Source: Crocinitomicaceae bacterium (lineage in GTDB: Bacteria > Bacteroidota > Bacteroidia > Flavobacteriales_D > Crocinitomicaceae). From it: a stretch of DNA of 8,119 nt. The position numbers were made by a program, and so were the translations under genes. Positions 1 to 6,086 of this stretch are shown here, piece after piece (the stretch's first letter is position 1; the number at the start of each line of letters is the position of its first letter). Where the stretch lies: contig DORI01000070.1 in the NCBI GenBank assembly GCA_003512365.1, forward strand, positions 1,781-9,899, read 5' to 3'. The notes beneath the pieces are model-generated. The model worked only from the letters and a program-made list of their open reading frames with translations. It was not told the origin of the DNA and ran no database searches.

Positions 1-946
1 TATTAGCGTCATGCGTGTAACAATAAATTTTACCAGTGGTGAAAGCTTTGATAAATTTAGCTTTCGGATTAGCACGAATAAGACTTTCCTTTGTAGAGAA
101 ACCGGGGTTTAGCCAAATCGTGGCTTTTTCCGCATCTTTCACCACTTTTTCTAATGCAAGGGACAAACTTCCAATGCCTTTTGTTTGGGCATAGACATAG
201 CTTCCTCCTGCATCAGCAATTAATTGGGCATGGTAACTTTCTCCCGCAGGTGTATCCCAAAAATCTCCGTACACATTTCCGGAAATAATAAGCTCGTTAC
301 CTTTAGTTGAATTTTTAAATGTTGCCAGATAAGCGGTTTCAATGGCCTTAAATTTTTCTTTCGCCTGATCTTTTTTACCTGTTAAATAACCAAACAACAA
401 TAACCATTCGGCCTTACCAAGCGGATGCGTTTCACTCCAGTCGAAATTCGAAATACATGTAATTCCAATTTCATTAAGTTTTTTTTCATTTGGAAAAGGC
501 CCGGCATATGCGCTGTGAATAATAACTTTCGCGCCACTTTTTACAATTCTTTCGGCATCGGGAGATCCCTCATTTCCAAAAGATGTAATCCTTCCAGTAT
601 TAAATGAATTTCGAAGAATTTCGTTGTAAACATATTGAATATCTTGAACAGCCACCACCTTATCCAGGCTATTTAATTCTGCTAACATACCTATGTGGGT
701 GGACGAAAAAGTAGCCAAGGTTGCTCCGGGAATAATTCCACCATCTCCAATTTTTATGGTTTGAAGCAATTCATTAGTTGAAGGATTTAGAATGTCAATT
801 TGCGTATATGTCTGAAATTCAGCAATTCTTAGCCATTTACTGTAACGGCAAATGTTGTCTTTGTTGTCAATTGGTGTCAGTTTCTGTTCCTCCGAGCATG
901 CGGAAAGGAGAAAGAACCACAAAAAACTAAAAAACCAGAACTTCAT
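1..946 (-). CDS. ABC-transporter substrate-binding lipoprotein (iron-complex/cobalamin type), 3' end missing
   Basis: This frame is open from an ATG at 946-944 to the window edge and gives 315 codons; family members are usually about 370-390 residues, so roughly the last 60 are missing. The N-terminus is a lipoprotein signal: one Lys, an aromatic-rich hydrophobic core (residues 4-14) and the lipobox LLSAC, with Cys17 as the lipidated residue. The rest resembles Peripla_BP_2 (FecB/BtuF/HmuT-like) proteins of Bacteroidota: GGIIPGATLATFSSTH near residue 69, the SETHPLGKAEWLLLFGYL block at 171-188, and AGGSY followed by TKGIGSLSL at 246-263. The protein should be anchored in the cell envelope and deliver a chelated metal or corrinoid to a permease. 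Its start overlaps the panB stop by one base (TGATG), so translational coupling is likely. The ligand cannot be read from the sequence. FecCD-type permease genes are not in view and could lie beyond base 1. Confidence 0.85.
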   Translation of the reverse strand, partial: MKFWFFSFLWFFLLSACSEEQKLTPIDNKDNICRYSKWLRIAEFQTYTQIDILNPSTNELLQTIKIGDGGIIPGATLATFSSTHIGMLAELNSLDKVVAVQDIQYVYNEILRNSFNTGRITSFGNEGSPDAERIVKSGAKVIIHSAYAGPFPNEKKLNEIGITCISNFDWSETHPLGKAEWLLLFGYLTGKKDQAKEKFKAIETAYLATFKNSTKGNELIISGNVYGDFWDTPAGESYHAQLIADAGGSYVYAQTKGIGSLSLALEKVVKDAEKATIWLNPGFSTKESLIRANPKAKFIKAFTTGKIYCYTHDAN

Positions 947-1761
947 CAATATTGCTCTGAAGAATTCGGGAAATCCCCTGAACGTACATCTTGGATATAT
1001 TGCTGGAAAGACTTCATCATCTGATCGTAAAGATTATTGTACTTTCTCAAAAAGCGCGGACTAAAATCATTATTGATGCCCAACATATCGTGAACGACAA
1101 GTACTTGACCGTCCACCCCATTTCCTGCTCCAATCCCTATTATAGGGATTTTAACTTCTTGTGCCACTCTTGTTGCAAGTTGCGCTGGAATTTTTTCTAA
1201 AACAATTGCAAAACATCCTGCCTCTTCGAGCGCTTTGGCATCTTCCAGTAAACGATTTGCCTCTTCTTCCTCTTTGGCGCGCACGACATACGTACCGAAC
1301 TTATAAATTGATTGTGGCGTTAATCCCAAATGCCCCATTACTGGAATTCCCGCTGTAAGAATTCGCTTTATGGATTCCAAAATCTCTTGGCCACCCTCCA
1401 TCTTCACTGCGTGTCCACCCGATTCTTTCATAATTCGAATTGCACTGGATAAGGCTTCTTTGGAATTTCCTTGGTAAGACCCGAACGGCATGTCGACCAC
1501 AACCAATGCGCGATCCACCGCTCTCACCACTGAAGAAGCATGATAAATCATTTGATCGAGCGTTATGGGTAAAGTCGTTTCGTGTCCTGCCATTACATTT
1601 GATGCAGAATCGCCCACCAAAATAACGTCGACACCAGCGGCATCAATGATTTTAGCCATCGAAAAATCATAGCCCGTCAGCATAGAGATTTTCTCTCCAG
1701 CTTGTTTCATTTCATGTAATGTGTGCGTGGTGACTTTTTTAACTTGCTTGTGTATCGACAT
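946..1761 (-). CDS. panB: 3-methyl-2-oxobutanoate hydroxymethyltransferase (ketopantoate hydroxymethyltransferase)
   Basis: PanB transfers a hydroxymethyl group from 5,10-methylene-tetrahydrofolate to 2-oxoisovalerate to make ketopantoate, the first committed step to pantothenate and CoA, in the cytoplasm. The 271-residue length is normal for this TIM-barrel family. The family blocks appear in order: LTGYDFSMAKIID (28-40), VGDS (49-52), VDMPFGSY (89-96), KMEGG (120-124), MGHLGLTPQS (142-151), VLEKIP (187-192) and IPIIGIGAG (205-213). By family knowledge Asp51, Asp90 and Glu122 would bind Mg2+ and Glu189 would be the catalytic acid/base; all are present. The gene sits 22 bp after purC and overlaps the downstream lipoprotein start by one base. 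No panC or panD is visible here. The C-terminal tail (about residues 255-271) is polar and probably flexible. Confidence 0.97.
   Translation of the reverse strand: MSIHKQVKKVTTHTLHEMKQAGEKISMLTGYDFSMAKIIDAAGVDVILVGDSASNVMAGHETTLPITLDQMIYHASSVVRAVDRALVVVDMPFGSYQGNSKEALSSAIRIMKESGGHAVKMEGGQEILESIKRILTAGIPVMGHLGLTPQSIYKFGTYVVRAKEEEEANRLLEDAKALEEAGCFAIVLEKIPAQLATRVAQEVKIPIIGIGAGNGVDGQVLVVHDMLGINNDFSPRFLRKYNNLYDQMMKSFQQYIQDVRSGDFPNSSEQY
1132..1150. repeat. 19-bp perfect inverted repeat inside panB
   Basis: AATCCCTAT and its exact reverse complement ATAGGGATT flank one central T, giving a potential 9-bp hairpin. It lies in the panB codons for the conserved IPIIGI segment (residues 205-210). The protein motif alone can explain much of it, and there is no T-tract, so I do not call it a terminator or operator. 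Confidence 0.6.
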
Positions 1762-1783
1762 AATTTAAAGAATTATTAATGTG

Positions 1784-2725
1784 TTAAGCTTCGAGGTAAG
1801 CGCGTACATTGCGGTCAATGCGTTGCTCAATATTCTCAACATCACTTTTTACAAAATCACTACCGGTAATTTTCTCATAAAGTTCAATATAGCGCTCCGT
1901 GATCGTATGTACAAAATCGTCCGGCATAAAAGGCATTTGTTGTCCCTCTTTTCCTTGAAAACCATTTTCCATCAACCATTGTCTAACAAACTCCTTCGAT
2001 AATTGCTTTTGAGGTTCTCCTTTTTTTTGTCGTTCCTCATAACCATCTGCATAAAAATAACGTGAAGAATCCGGCGTATGAATCTCATCAATTAGGATAA
2101 CTTCTCCGTTCCTTAATCCAAATTCATATTTAGTATCAACTAATATTAATCCACGTGCTGCAGCCATTTCACTCCCTCGCTGAAAAAGGGCGCGTGTATA
2201 GTTCTCCATGGTTTCATAAATATCTTTAGGAACAATACCTTTGGCCAAAATGTCCTCACGAGAAATATCCTCGTCGTGTCCTTCATCAGCTTTTGTTGCA
2301 GGAGTAATAATTGGCGATGGGAATTTATCATTCTCCTTCATTCCTTCCGGCATGTTGACACCACAAAGCACTCTCTTTCCAACTTGGTATTCGCGTGCTG
2401 CATGCCCCGCCAAATAACCACGAATGACCATTTCAACACGTATAGGCTCACATGCCACACCAACAGCGACTGACGGATCCGGGGTAGCCTGTAACCAATT
2501 TGGACAAATATCGCGCGTTGCCTCCAAGAAGTACGTCGCAACTTGATTTAAAACTTGACCTTTAAATGGAATTCCCTTTGGTAACACGTGGTCAAAAGCA
2601 GAGATTCTATCGGATGCCACCATAACCAACAATCCATTTTCTAAGGTATACACGTCGCGAACTTTTCCGTTGTAAACCTTTATTTGACCGGGGAATTCAA
2701 AATTCGCCTTGGTGATTGCTTTCAT
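1784..2725 (-). CDS. purC: Phosphoribosylaminoimidazole-succinocarboxamide synthase (SAICAR synthetase)
   Basis: PurC ligates aspartate to CAIR using ATP in de novo purine synthesis, in the cytoplasm. At 313 residues it is of the longer form (yeast Ade1-like), not the form of about 240 residues found in many other bacteria. Visible motifs: the N-terminal GKVRDVYTL (20-28, nucleotide-binding strand/loop), VASDRISAFDHVLPKGIPFKG (36-56), IRVEMVIRGYLAGHAAREY (95-113, signature 1, with AGHA where many homologues have TGSA), TPATKADEGHDEDIS (141-155), LILVDTKYEFG (193-203, signature 2) and DEIHTPDSSRY (213-223). The ATG directly abuts the phoH stop codon with no intervening base, so it belongs to the same transcript and is probably translationally coupled. 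The frame passes through an A8 tract (plus-strand T8 at 2021-2028) without disruption. Confidence 0.97.
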   Translation of the reverse strand: MKAITKANFEFPGQIKVYNGKVRDVYTLENGLLVMVASDRISAFDHVLPKGIPFKGQVLNQVATYFLEATRDICPNWLQATPDPSVAVGVACEPIRVEMVIRGYLAGHAAREYQVGKRVLCGVNMPEGMKENDKFPSPIITPATKADEGHDEDISREDILAKGIVPKDIYETMENYTRALFQRGSEMAAARGLILVDTKYEFGLRNGEVILIDEIHTPDSSRYFYADGYEERQKKGEPQKQLSKEFVRQWLMENGFQGKEGQQMPFMPDDFVHTITERYIELYEKITGSDFVKSDVENIEQRIDRNVRAYLEA

Positions 2726-3709
2726 TTATTTCGTTGATTTTTTTATTTCATTTTTTCTTTCTTCAGCTTCTGCAACATCAAAGGCAGCAACAATTCGTTT
2801 CACCAAGCTGTGACGAATCACGTCACTCTGTCCTAATCGAACCACACCAATTCCTTCAACATCCTTGAGAACGTCCAATGCGTATGATAATCCGGAACGT
2901 TGCCGATGAGGTAAATCCACTTGCGACATGTCACCAGTTATTACAAATTTCGCCGTCATCCCCATTCGAGTGAGAAACATTTTCATTTGCATGCTGGTGG
3001 TATTTTGGGCTTCATCTAATATTACAAACGCCTTATCTAATGTACGACCACGCATGAATGCCAACGGGGCTATTTCAATAATACCGAATTCTATCATATC
3101 ACCCAATTTTTCTGCGGGTATCATATCGCGAAGGGCATCATAAAGAGGCATTAAATAAGGATCCAATTTTTCTTTTAAATCCCCGGGTAAAAATCCAAGG
3201 TTTTCTCCTGCTTCAACAGCTGGTCTTGTCAATACTATTCGTTTTACTTCTTTTGCTTTTAATGCGCGAACTGCCAAGGCTACAGCGGTATATGTCTTTC
3301 CTGTACCCGCGGGGCCTACCGCAAAAACCATATCGTGGGTATTAACTGCTTGCACCAGTTTCTTTTGATTTACCGTGCGTGCTTTGATTTTCGTCCCACC
3401 ATTTCCATGAACAATAGTTTCGGAGCCGTCATCTGTACTCAATAAGGTACCGCCGTCACTTAACATGAGGTTGTCAATGTTATTTTCGGTTAAGGAATTG
3501 AATTGATTGAAATGCTGTATAATTAGGTTAAATTTCCGCTCGAATTCATCCATTACTTCGTCTTCACCACTGATGCTTACAACATGACCTCTCGCGGTCA
3601 CTTTCAATTTAGGGTAGAAAGACTTTAAATGCTTAAAATTGGCATCGTTCACTCCAAAAAGTTCTGCAGGATTAATTCCTTGTATTTCGATATTTCTTGT
3701 TCCCGTCAC
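2726..3709 (-). CDS. phoH: PhoH-family P-loop ATPase (YbeZ-like), GTG start
   Basis: A 327-residue PhoH/YbeZ-type ATPase of the cytoplasm. The family is related to the helicase superfamily 1 fold and is linked to RNA and ribosome metabolism; the exact substrate is unsettled. The Walker A motif is GPAGTGKT (132-139), Walker B is VILDEAQN (229-236), a sensor-like block TGDMSQVDLP lies at 258-267, and SDVIRHSLV (295-303) is the usual C-terminal signature. About 120 N-terminal residues form the KH-like PhoH N-domain (PKLKVTARGHVVSISGED, 33-50). The start must be the GTG at 3709-3707: an in-frame TAA lies only four codons upstream, and the first internal Met is residue 53, inside the N-domain. This is the first gene of the minus-strand operon, followed with no gap by purC. 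The C-terminal tail is Lys/Glu-rich. Confidence 0.95.
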   Translation of the reverse strand: MTGTRNIEIQGINPAELFGVNDANFKHLKSFYPKLKVTARGHVVSISGEDEVMDEFERKFNLIIQHFNQFNSLTENNIDNLMLSDGGTLLSTDDGSETIVHGNGGTKIKARTVNQKKLVQAVNTHDMVFAVGPAGTGKTYTAVALAVRALKAKEVKRIVLTRPAVEAGENLGFLPGDLKEKLDPYLMPLYDALRDMIPAEKLGDMIEFGIIEIAPLAFMRGRTLDKAFVILDEAQNTTSMQMKMFLTRMGMTAKFVITGDMSQVDLPHRQRSGLSYALDVLKDVEGIGVVRLGQSDVIRHSLVKRIVAAFDVAEAEERKNEIKKSTK

Positions 3710-3734
3710 AAATAATTTTTAGGTAATGATTCAC

Positions 3735-3762
3735 TTGAAATTCACGAATTACATTACTTTTG
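3735..3762 (+). promoter_or_regulatory. Bacteroidota-type promoter for the SAM hydrolase-family gene
   Basis: TTG at 3735-3737, a 17-base spacer and TACTTTTG at 3755-3762 match the TTG/TAnnTTTG consensus exactly. Transcription should begin near 3768, giving a leader of about 35 nt before the ATG at 3804. Confidence 0.6.
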
Positions 3763-3763
3763 G

Positions 3764-3790
3764 TAAAATTATAAATTAATTGCTATTCAA
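3764..3790 (-). promoter_or_regulatory. Candidate Bacteroidota promoter for the phoH-purC-panB operon
   Basis: On the minus strand, TTG (3790-3788) is followed after 16 bases by TAATTTTA (3771-3764), close to the TTG-N17-23-TAnnTTTG consensus. The spacer is one base short and the final G is A, so this is a weak match. It would place the transcription start near 3757 and leave a leader of roughly 50 nt before the GTG. Confidence 0.35.
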
Positions 3791-3803
3791 GCCTTGATTT
3801 GAC

Positions 3804-4655
3804 ATGCAAATCATTACACTAACGACAGATTTCGGACTGCAAGATTATTATGTTGCGGCAACTAAAGGAGCTATTTTGCATCAAATTCCAAATGCGAATA
3901 TCATTGATATTTCTCATTCCATTCGACCGTTCAATGTGGCGGAGGCTGTTTTTCAATTAAAATGCTGTTATCACACTTTTCCTGACGGAACAATTCATAT
4001 TGTCGGTGTAGATTCTGAACCAGTATTTAGCGATACGAATCCAAGTTTTCCAGCGGTGATGCTTTACAAGGATCAATATTTTATTTCTAACGACAATGGT
4101 TTTTTTGGAACTTTCCTTGAAGACGACGTGCCGCAAGCGTTCTTTAAATTGGAAAAACCGACTTTCAATGAAGAATTTTACAAGTTTCCAACAAAAAACA
4201 CTTTCATTCCTCTTGCCACATGGATAAGTAACAAAAAAGATTTGAAAGAAATTTGCGTAGAATCTTTTACATTTAAAAAAGCATTTATTCAGAAACCGAC
4301 GATAGAACATAACAGAATGCTTGGCAATGTGGTACACATTGATGCTTATGGCAATATCATCACCAACATCACGAAAAACGACTTTTACAGGTTTGGAACC
4401 AATACGCCGTTTACCATTTACTATGTGAACAAAACGTATTTCATTGATACGATTTCAAGGACCTATAACGATGTGACAATGGGTGAAAAGGTAGCTGTTT
4501 TTAACAGTAGCGATTTACTTGAAATTGCAATTAACAAAGGTGCAAATGGCAGTACTGGCGGTGCTAATAAATTATTTGGCGTTCGGGTTGGCGACGTGAT
4601 TACCGTTGAATTTCATCCTGCGGGATCCGCAAAAGACATCCATTCCTTATTTTAA
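3804..4655 (+). CDS. SAM hydrolase / SAM hydroxide adenosyltransferase family protein (DUF62), divergent active site
   Basis: A 283-residue, probably cytoplasmic protein of the DUF62 family, whose characterised members split S-adenosylmethionine with water or hydroxide to adenosine and methionine. The N-domain opens with the family hallmark ITLTTDFGLQDYYVAATKGAI (4-24), then IIDISHSIRPFNVAEA (33-48) and SNDNGFFG (95-102). The C-domain has GNVVHIDAYGNIITNI (174-189) and NSSDLLEIAINKG (234-246). Two expected blocks differ. The DPGVG...R segment reads GVDSEPVFSDTNP (68-80), keeping Asp70 but with no Arg in reach. The FHGRD-type segment reads FPTKNTFIP (128-136), with no His. I recall similar changes in other Bacteroidota copies, so this may be a lineage subgroup. 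Activity on SAM is therefore uncertain. The stop abuts the next gene's ATG directly. The gene has its own promoter candidate and is divergent from phoH. Confidence 0.88.
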   Translation: MQIITLTTDFGLQDYYVAATKGAILHQIPNANIIDISHSIRPFNVAEAVFQLKCCYHTFPDGTIHIVGVDSEPVFSDTNPSFPAVMLYKDQYFISNDNGFFGTFLEDDVPQAFFKLEKPTFNEEFYKFPTKNTFIPLATWISNKKDLKEICVESFTFKKAFIQKPTIEHNRMLGNVVHIDAYGNIITNITKNDFYRFGTNTPFTIYYVNKTYFIDTISRTYNDVTMGEKVAVFNSSDLLEIAINKGANGSTGGANKLFGVRVGDVITVEFHPAGSAKDIHSLF

Positions 4656-4958
4656 ATGATTACGAGAATTGTAAAACTTACTTTTCAAGATGAATTGGTT
4701 GGTGAATTTTTCACTCATTTTGAAACGATAAAATGGAAAGTTGCTGAGTTTCCCGGTTGTCATGGAATGAGGCTACATCAAGACCAACGTTTTCCGAATG
4801 TCATTTTCACCTATAGCCTTTGGGAAAACGAAGCCTCACTTAACTATTACCGAGATTCAGCGTTATTTCAAAACTTGTGGCCAACCATTAAACCTTGGTT
4901 TAAAGAGAAGGCCGAAGCATGGACTGTTTCTACCTATTTTGATGGATTTTCGAAATAA
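4656..4958 (+). CDS. Antibiotic biosynthesis monooxygenase (ABM)-like dimeric alpha-beta barrel protein
   Basis: A 100-residue protein with the ABM / dimeric ferredoxin-like-barrel pattern: an N-terminal strand (MITRIVKLTFQ), a helix region (about 12-31), a strand pair around GCHGMRLHQDQ (34-44) and NVIFTYSLWENEASLNYYR (48-66), and a C-terminal strand after KAEAWTVSTYF (85-95). Members include cofactor-free monooxygenases, haem-degrading enzymes and proteins of unknown role. I cannot assign a substrate; 'monooxygenase' here is a family label only. It follows the SAM hydrolase-family gene with no gap (TAA then ATG), so the two are surely cotranscribed and probably coupled. No signal peptide or membrane segment is seen, and no intrinsic terminator is visible in the 65 bp after it. 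Confidence 0.75.
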   Translation: MITRIVKLTFQDELVGEFFTHFETIKWKVAEFPGCHGMRLHQDQRFPNVIFTYSLWENEASLNYYRDSALFQNLWPTIKPWFKEKAEAWTVSTYFDGFSK

Positions 4959-4971
4959 ATAAGGAAAAAAC

Positions 4972-5001
4972 TTGATTAGCCTGAAAATTAGCCTACCTTT
5001 A
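4972..5001 (+). promoter_or_regulatory. Promoter of the cold-shock gene
   Basis: TTG (4972-4974), a 19-base spacer and TACCTTTA (4994-5001) match the Bacteroidota consensus except for the final base. The predicted start near 5007 leaves a leader of only about 17 nt, ending in an A-rich stretch before the ATG. This is much shorter than the long regulatory leader of E. coli cspA. Confidence 0.6.
4975..4994 (+). repeat. 8-bp direct repeat in the cold-shock promoter spacer
   Basis: ATTAGCCT occurs at 4975-4982 and again at 4987-4994, 12 bp apart start to start. Both copies fall between the two promoter elements, the second touching the -7 box. It could be a regulator site, or chance in AT-rich DNA. 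Confidence 0.45.
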
Positions 5002-5023
5002 CACAAATTATAATTATTTCAAA

Positions 5024-5215
5024 ATGAGTAAAGGAACAGTAAAATTCTTCAATGAGACAAAAGGTTTTGGTTTCGTTGTTGAAGAAGGAACTGGTAAAGA
5101 GTACTTTGTACACGTTACCGGATTAATCGACAAAATCCGTCAAGAAGACGAAGTCGAATTTGATCTTCAAGAAGGTCGTCGAGGTTTGAATGCAGTTAAT
5201 GTAAAAAAAGCATAA
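5024..5215 (+). CDS. Cold-shock domain protein (CspA family)
   Basis: A 63-residue single cold-shock domain, slightly shorter than E. coli CspA (70), expected to bind single-stranded RNA/DNA as a nucleic-acid chaperone. It starts SKGTVKFFNETKGFGFV: the RNP1 motif KGFGFV is at 13-18 and the RNP2-like motif YFVHV at 27-31, with the exposed aromatics Phe8, Phe9, Phe15, Phe17, Phe28 and His30 in place. The C-terminal strand GLNAVNVKKA is typical. The acidic middle (EDEVEFDLQEG, 41-51) matches Bacteroidota copies. The gene is bounded by its own promoter and a strong terminator, so it is probably monocistronic. Cold induction is not shown by the sequence; many paralogues of this family are not cold-inducible. 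Confidence 0.96.
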   Translation: MSKGTVKFFNETKGFGFVVEEGTGKEYFVHVTGLIDKIRQEDEVEFDLQEGRRGLNAVNVKKA

Positions 5216-5238
5216 TTATTTAGTTTAAATCTTTACTG

Positions 5239-5267
5239 AAAGGGCTTCATATTTGGAGCCCTTTTTC
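5239..5267 (+). terminator. Rho-independent terminator after the cold-shock gene
   Basis: AAAGGGCTTCA (5239-5249) pairs with TGGAGCCCTTT (5254-5264), an 11-bp stem with one G-U pair and a four-base loop, then TTC and a T-rich run. It lies 23 bp after the stop at 5215 and should insulate the cold-shock gene from gldF. Confidence 0.85.
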
Positions 5268-5330
5268 TATTTGTAACTAATCAACACAATCGCGCTCATA
5301 AATTTTTAGTTAATAAACCACCAAAGTGAT

Positions 5331-5338
5331 TAATTTTG
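5331..5338 (+). promoter_or_regulatory. Candidate -7 element for the gldF-gldG operon
   Basis: TAATTTTG matches TAnnTTTG. The -33 element is unclear: the best candidate is the T-rich TTTTTAG around 5303-5309, without a true TTG. The transcription start would fall near 5344, leaving about 10 nt before the ATG at 5355. A separate promoter is expected because a terminator sits just upstream. Confidence 0.45.
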
Positions 5339-5354
5339 GACGTTTAATAAAAAC

Positions 5355-6086
5355 ATGAGGGCATTATTTTTCAAAGAAATTAACAGTTTTCTAAATTCAT
5401 TAATAGGTTACGTATTCATTGTAATCTATTTAGTGAGCTGCGGTCTATTTCATTTTGTACTCGATAGCGAAACTAACCTTTTTTATAACTTCGAAGCTGA
5501 TCTGATTCCATTTTTTGGATTATCTCCTTGGATTTTCTTAATGTTGATACCTGCTATCACCATGCGCTCTTTTGCAGAAGAAAAGAGAACTGGAACTATC
5601 GAACTACTTGCCACCAAGCCCATTTCAGATTTAAAAATAGTACTTTCCAAGTATTTTGCCGGCGTTGCGCTATTAATTATTGCCATTTTACCAACAATCG
5701 TTTATTACTACACTATTTTTCAATTAGGAAAACCGGTAGGATCAATAGATTCTGGCGCCACCTTTACATCTTATTTAGGACTAATTTTAATTGGTTCCGT
5801 TTTCGTTGCAATTGGAATTTTCGCTAGTACACTTACAAGCAGTCAAATCATCTCTTTTATTTTGGCCATGTTTCTCTGTTGGTTTTTCTACGACGGATTC
5901 GAACGACTTGGAACTTGGGGGACCTTTAAGTCATTTGATTATGTAATAAAATATATAGGAATGACTTCTCACTACGAAAGAATTGGAAAGGGAGTGATCT
6001 ATCTACGTGATATAGTTTATTTCATTTCGTTAATCGTCGTTTTTTTATACTCTTCTTTACACGCATTGAAAGTAAGTAAATCATGA
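5355..6086 (+). CDS. gldF: Gliding-motility ABC transporter permease GldF
   Basis: A 243-residue ABC-2-type membrane permease. It starts MRALFFKEINSFLNSLIGY, the usual GldF opening, and shows six hydrophobic segments at about 15-35, 53-70, 100-121, 139-159, 163-181 and 216-236. The cytoplasmic loop FAEEKRTGTIELLATKPIS (73-91) is the characteristic ABC-2 coupling segment. In Flavobacterium, GldF works with GldG and the ATPase GldA and is needed for gliding; the transported substrate is unknown, and homologues also occur in non-gliding Bacteroidota. The ATPase gene is not in this window. The stop overlaps the gldG start by four bases (ATGA). The leader before the ATG is A-rich and lacks a clear Shine-Dalgarno sequence, normal for this phylum. 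Confidence 0.95.
   Translation: MRALFFKEINSFLNSLIGYVFIVIYLVSCGLFHFVLDSETNLFYNFEADLIPFFGLSPWIFLMLIPAITMRSFAEEKRTGTIELLATKPISDLKIVLSKYFAGVALLIIAILPTIVYYYTIFQLGKPVGSIDSGATFTSYLGLILIGSVFVAIGIFASTLTSSQIISFILAMFLCWFFYDGFERLGTWGTFKSFDYVIKYIGMTSHYERIGKGVIYLRDIVYFISLIVVFLYSSLHALKVSKS

Noticed and set aside
852..1358. Several short plus-strand frames opposite panB and the lipoprotein gene
   Set aside because: All are antisense to conserved genes and overlap each other in different frames.
2021..2028. T8 tract (A8 in purC) as a programmed frameshift or sequencing error
   Set aside because: The purC frame is continuous and the protein motifs on both sides stay in register.
3710..3803. SAM riboswitch upstream of the SAM hydrolase-family gene
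   Set aside because: The plus-strand leader is only about 35 nt and AT-rich, too short for a known SAM riboswitch aptamer.
3957..4337. Minus-strand open frame of 126 codons
   Set aside because: It lies wholly antisense to the well-supported SAM hydrolase-family gene, its translation is rich in Phe, Lys and Arg with no recognisable pattern, and it has no promoter.
5528..5827. Plus-strand open frame of 99 codons inside gldF
   Set aside because: It is the second reading frame of gldF; the translation is a Cys/Arg/Phe-rich shadow, while gldF itself has clear family features.
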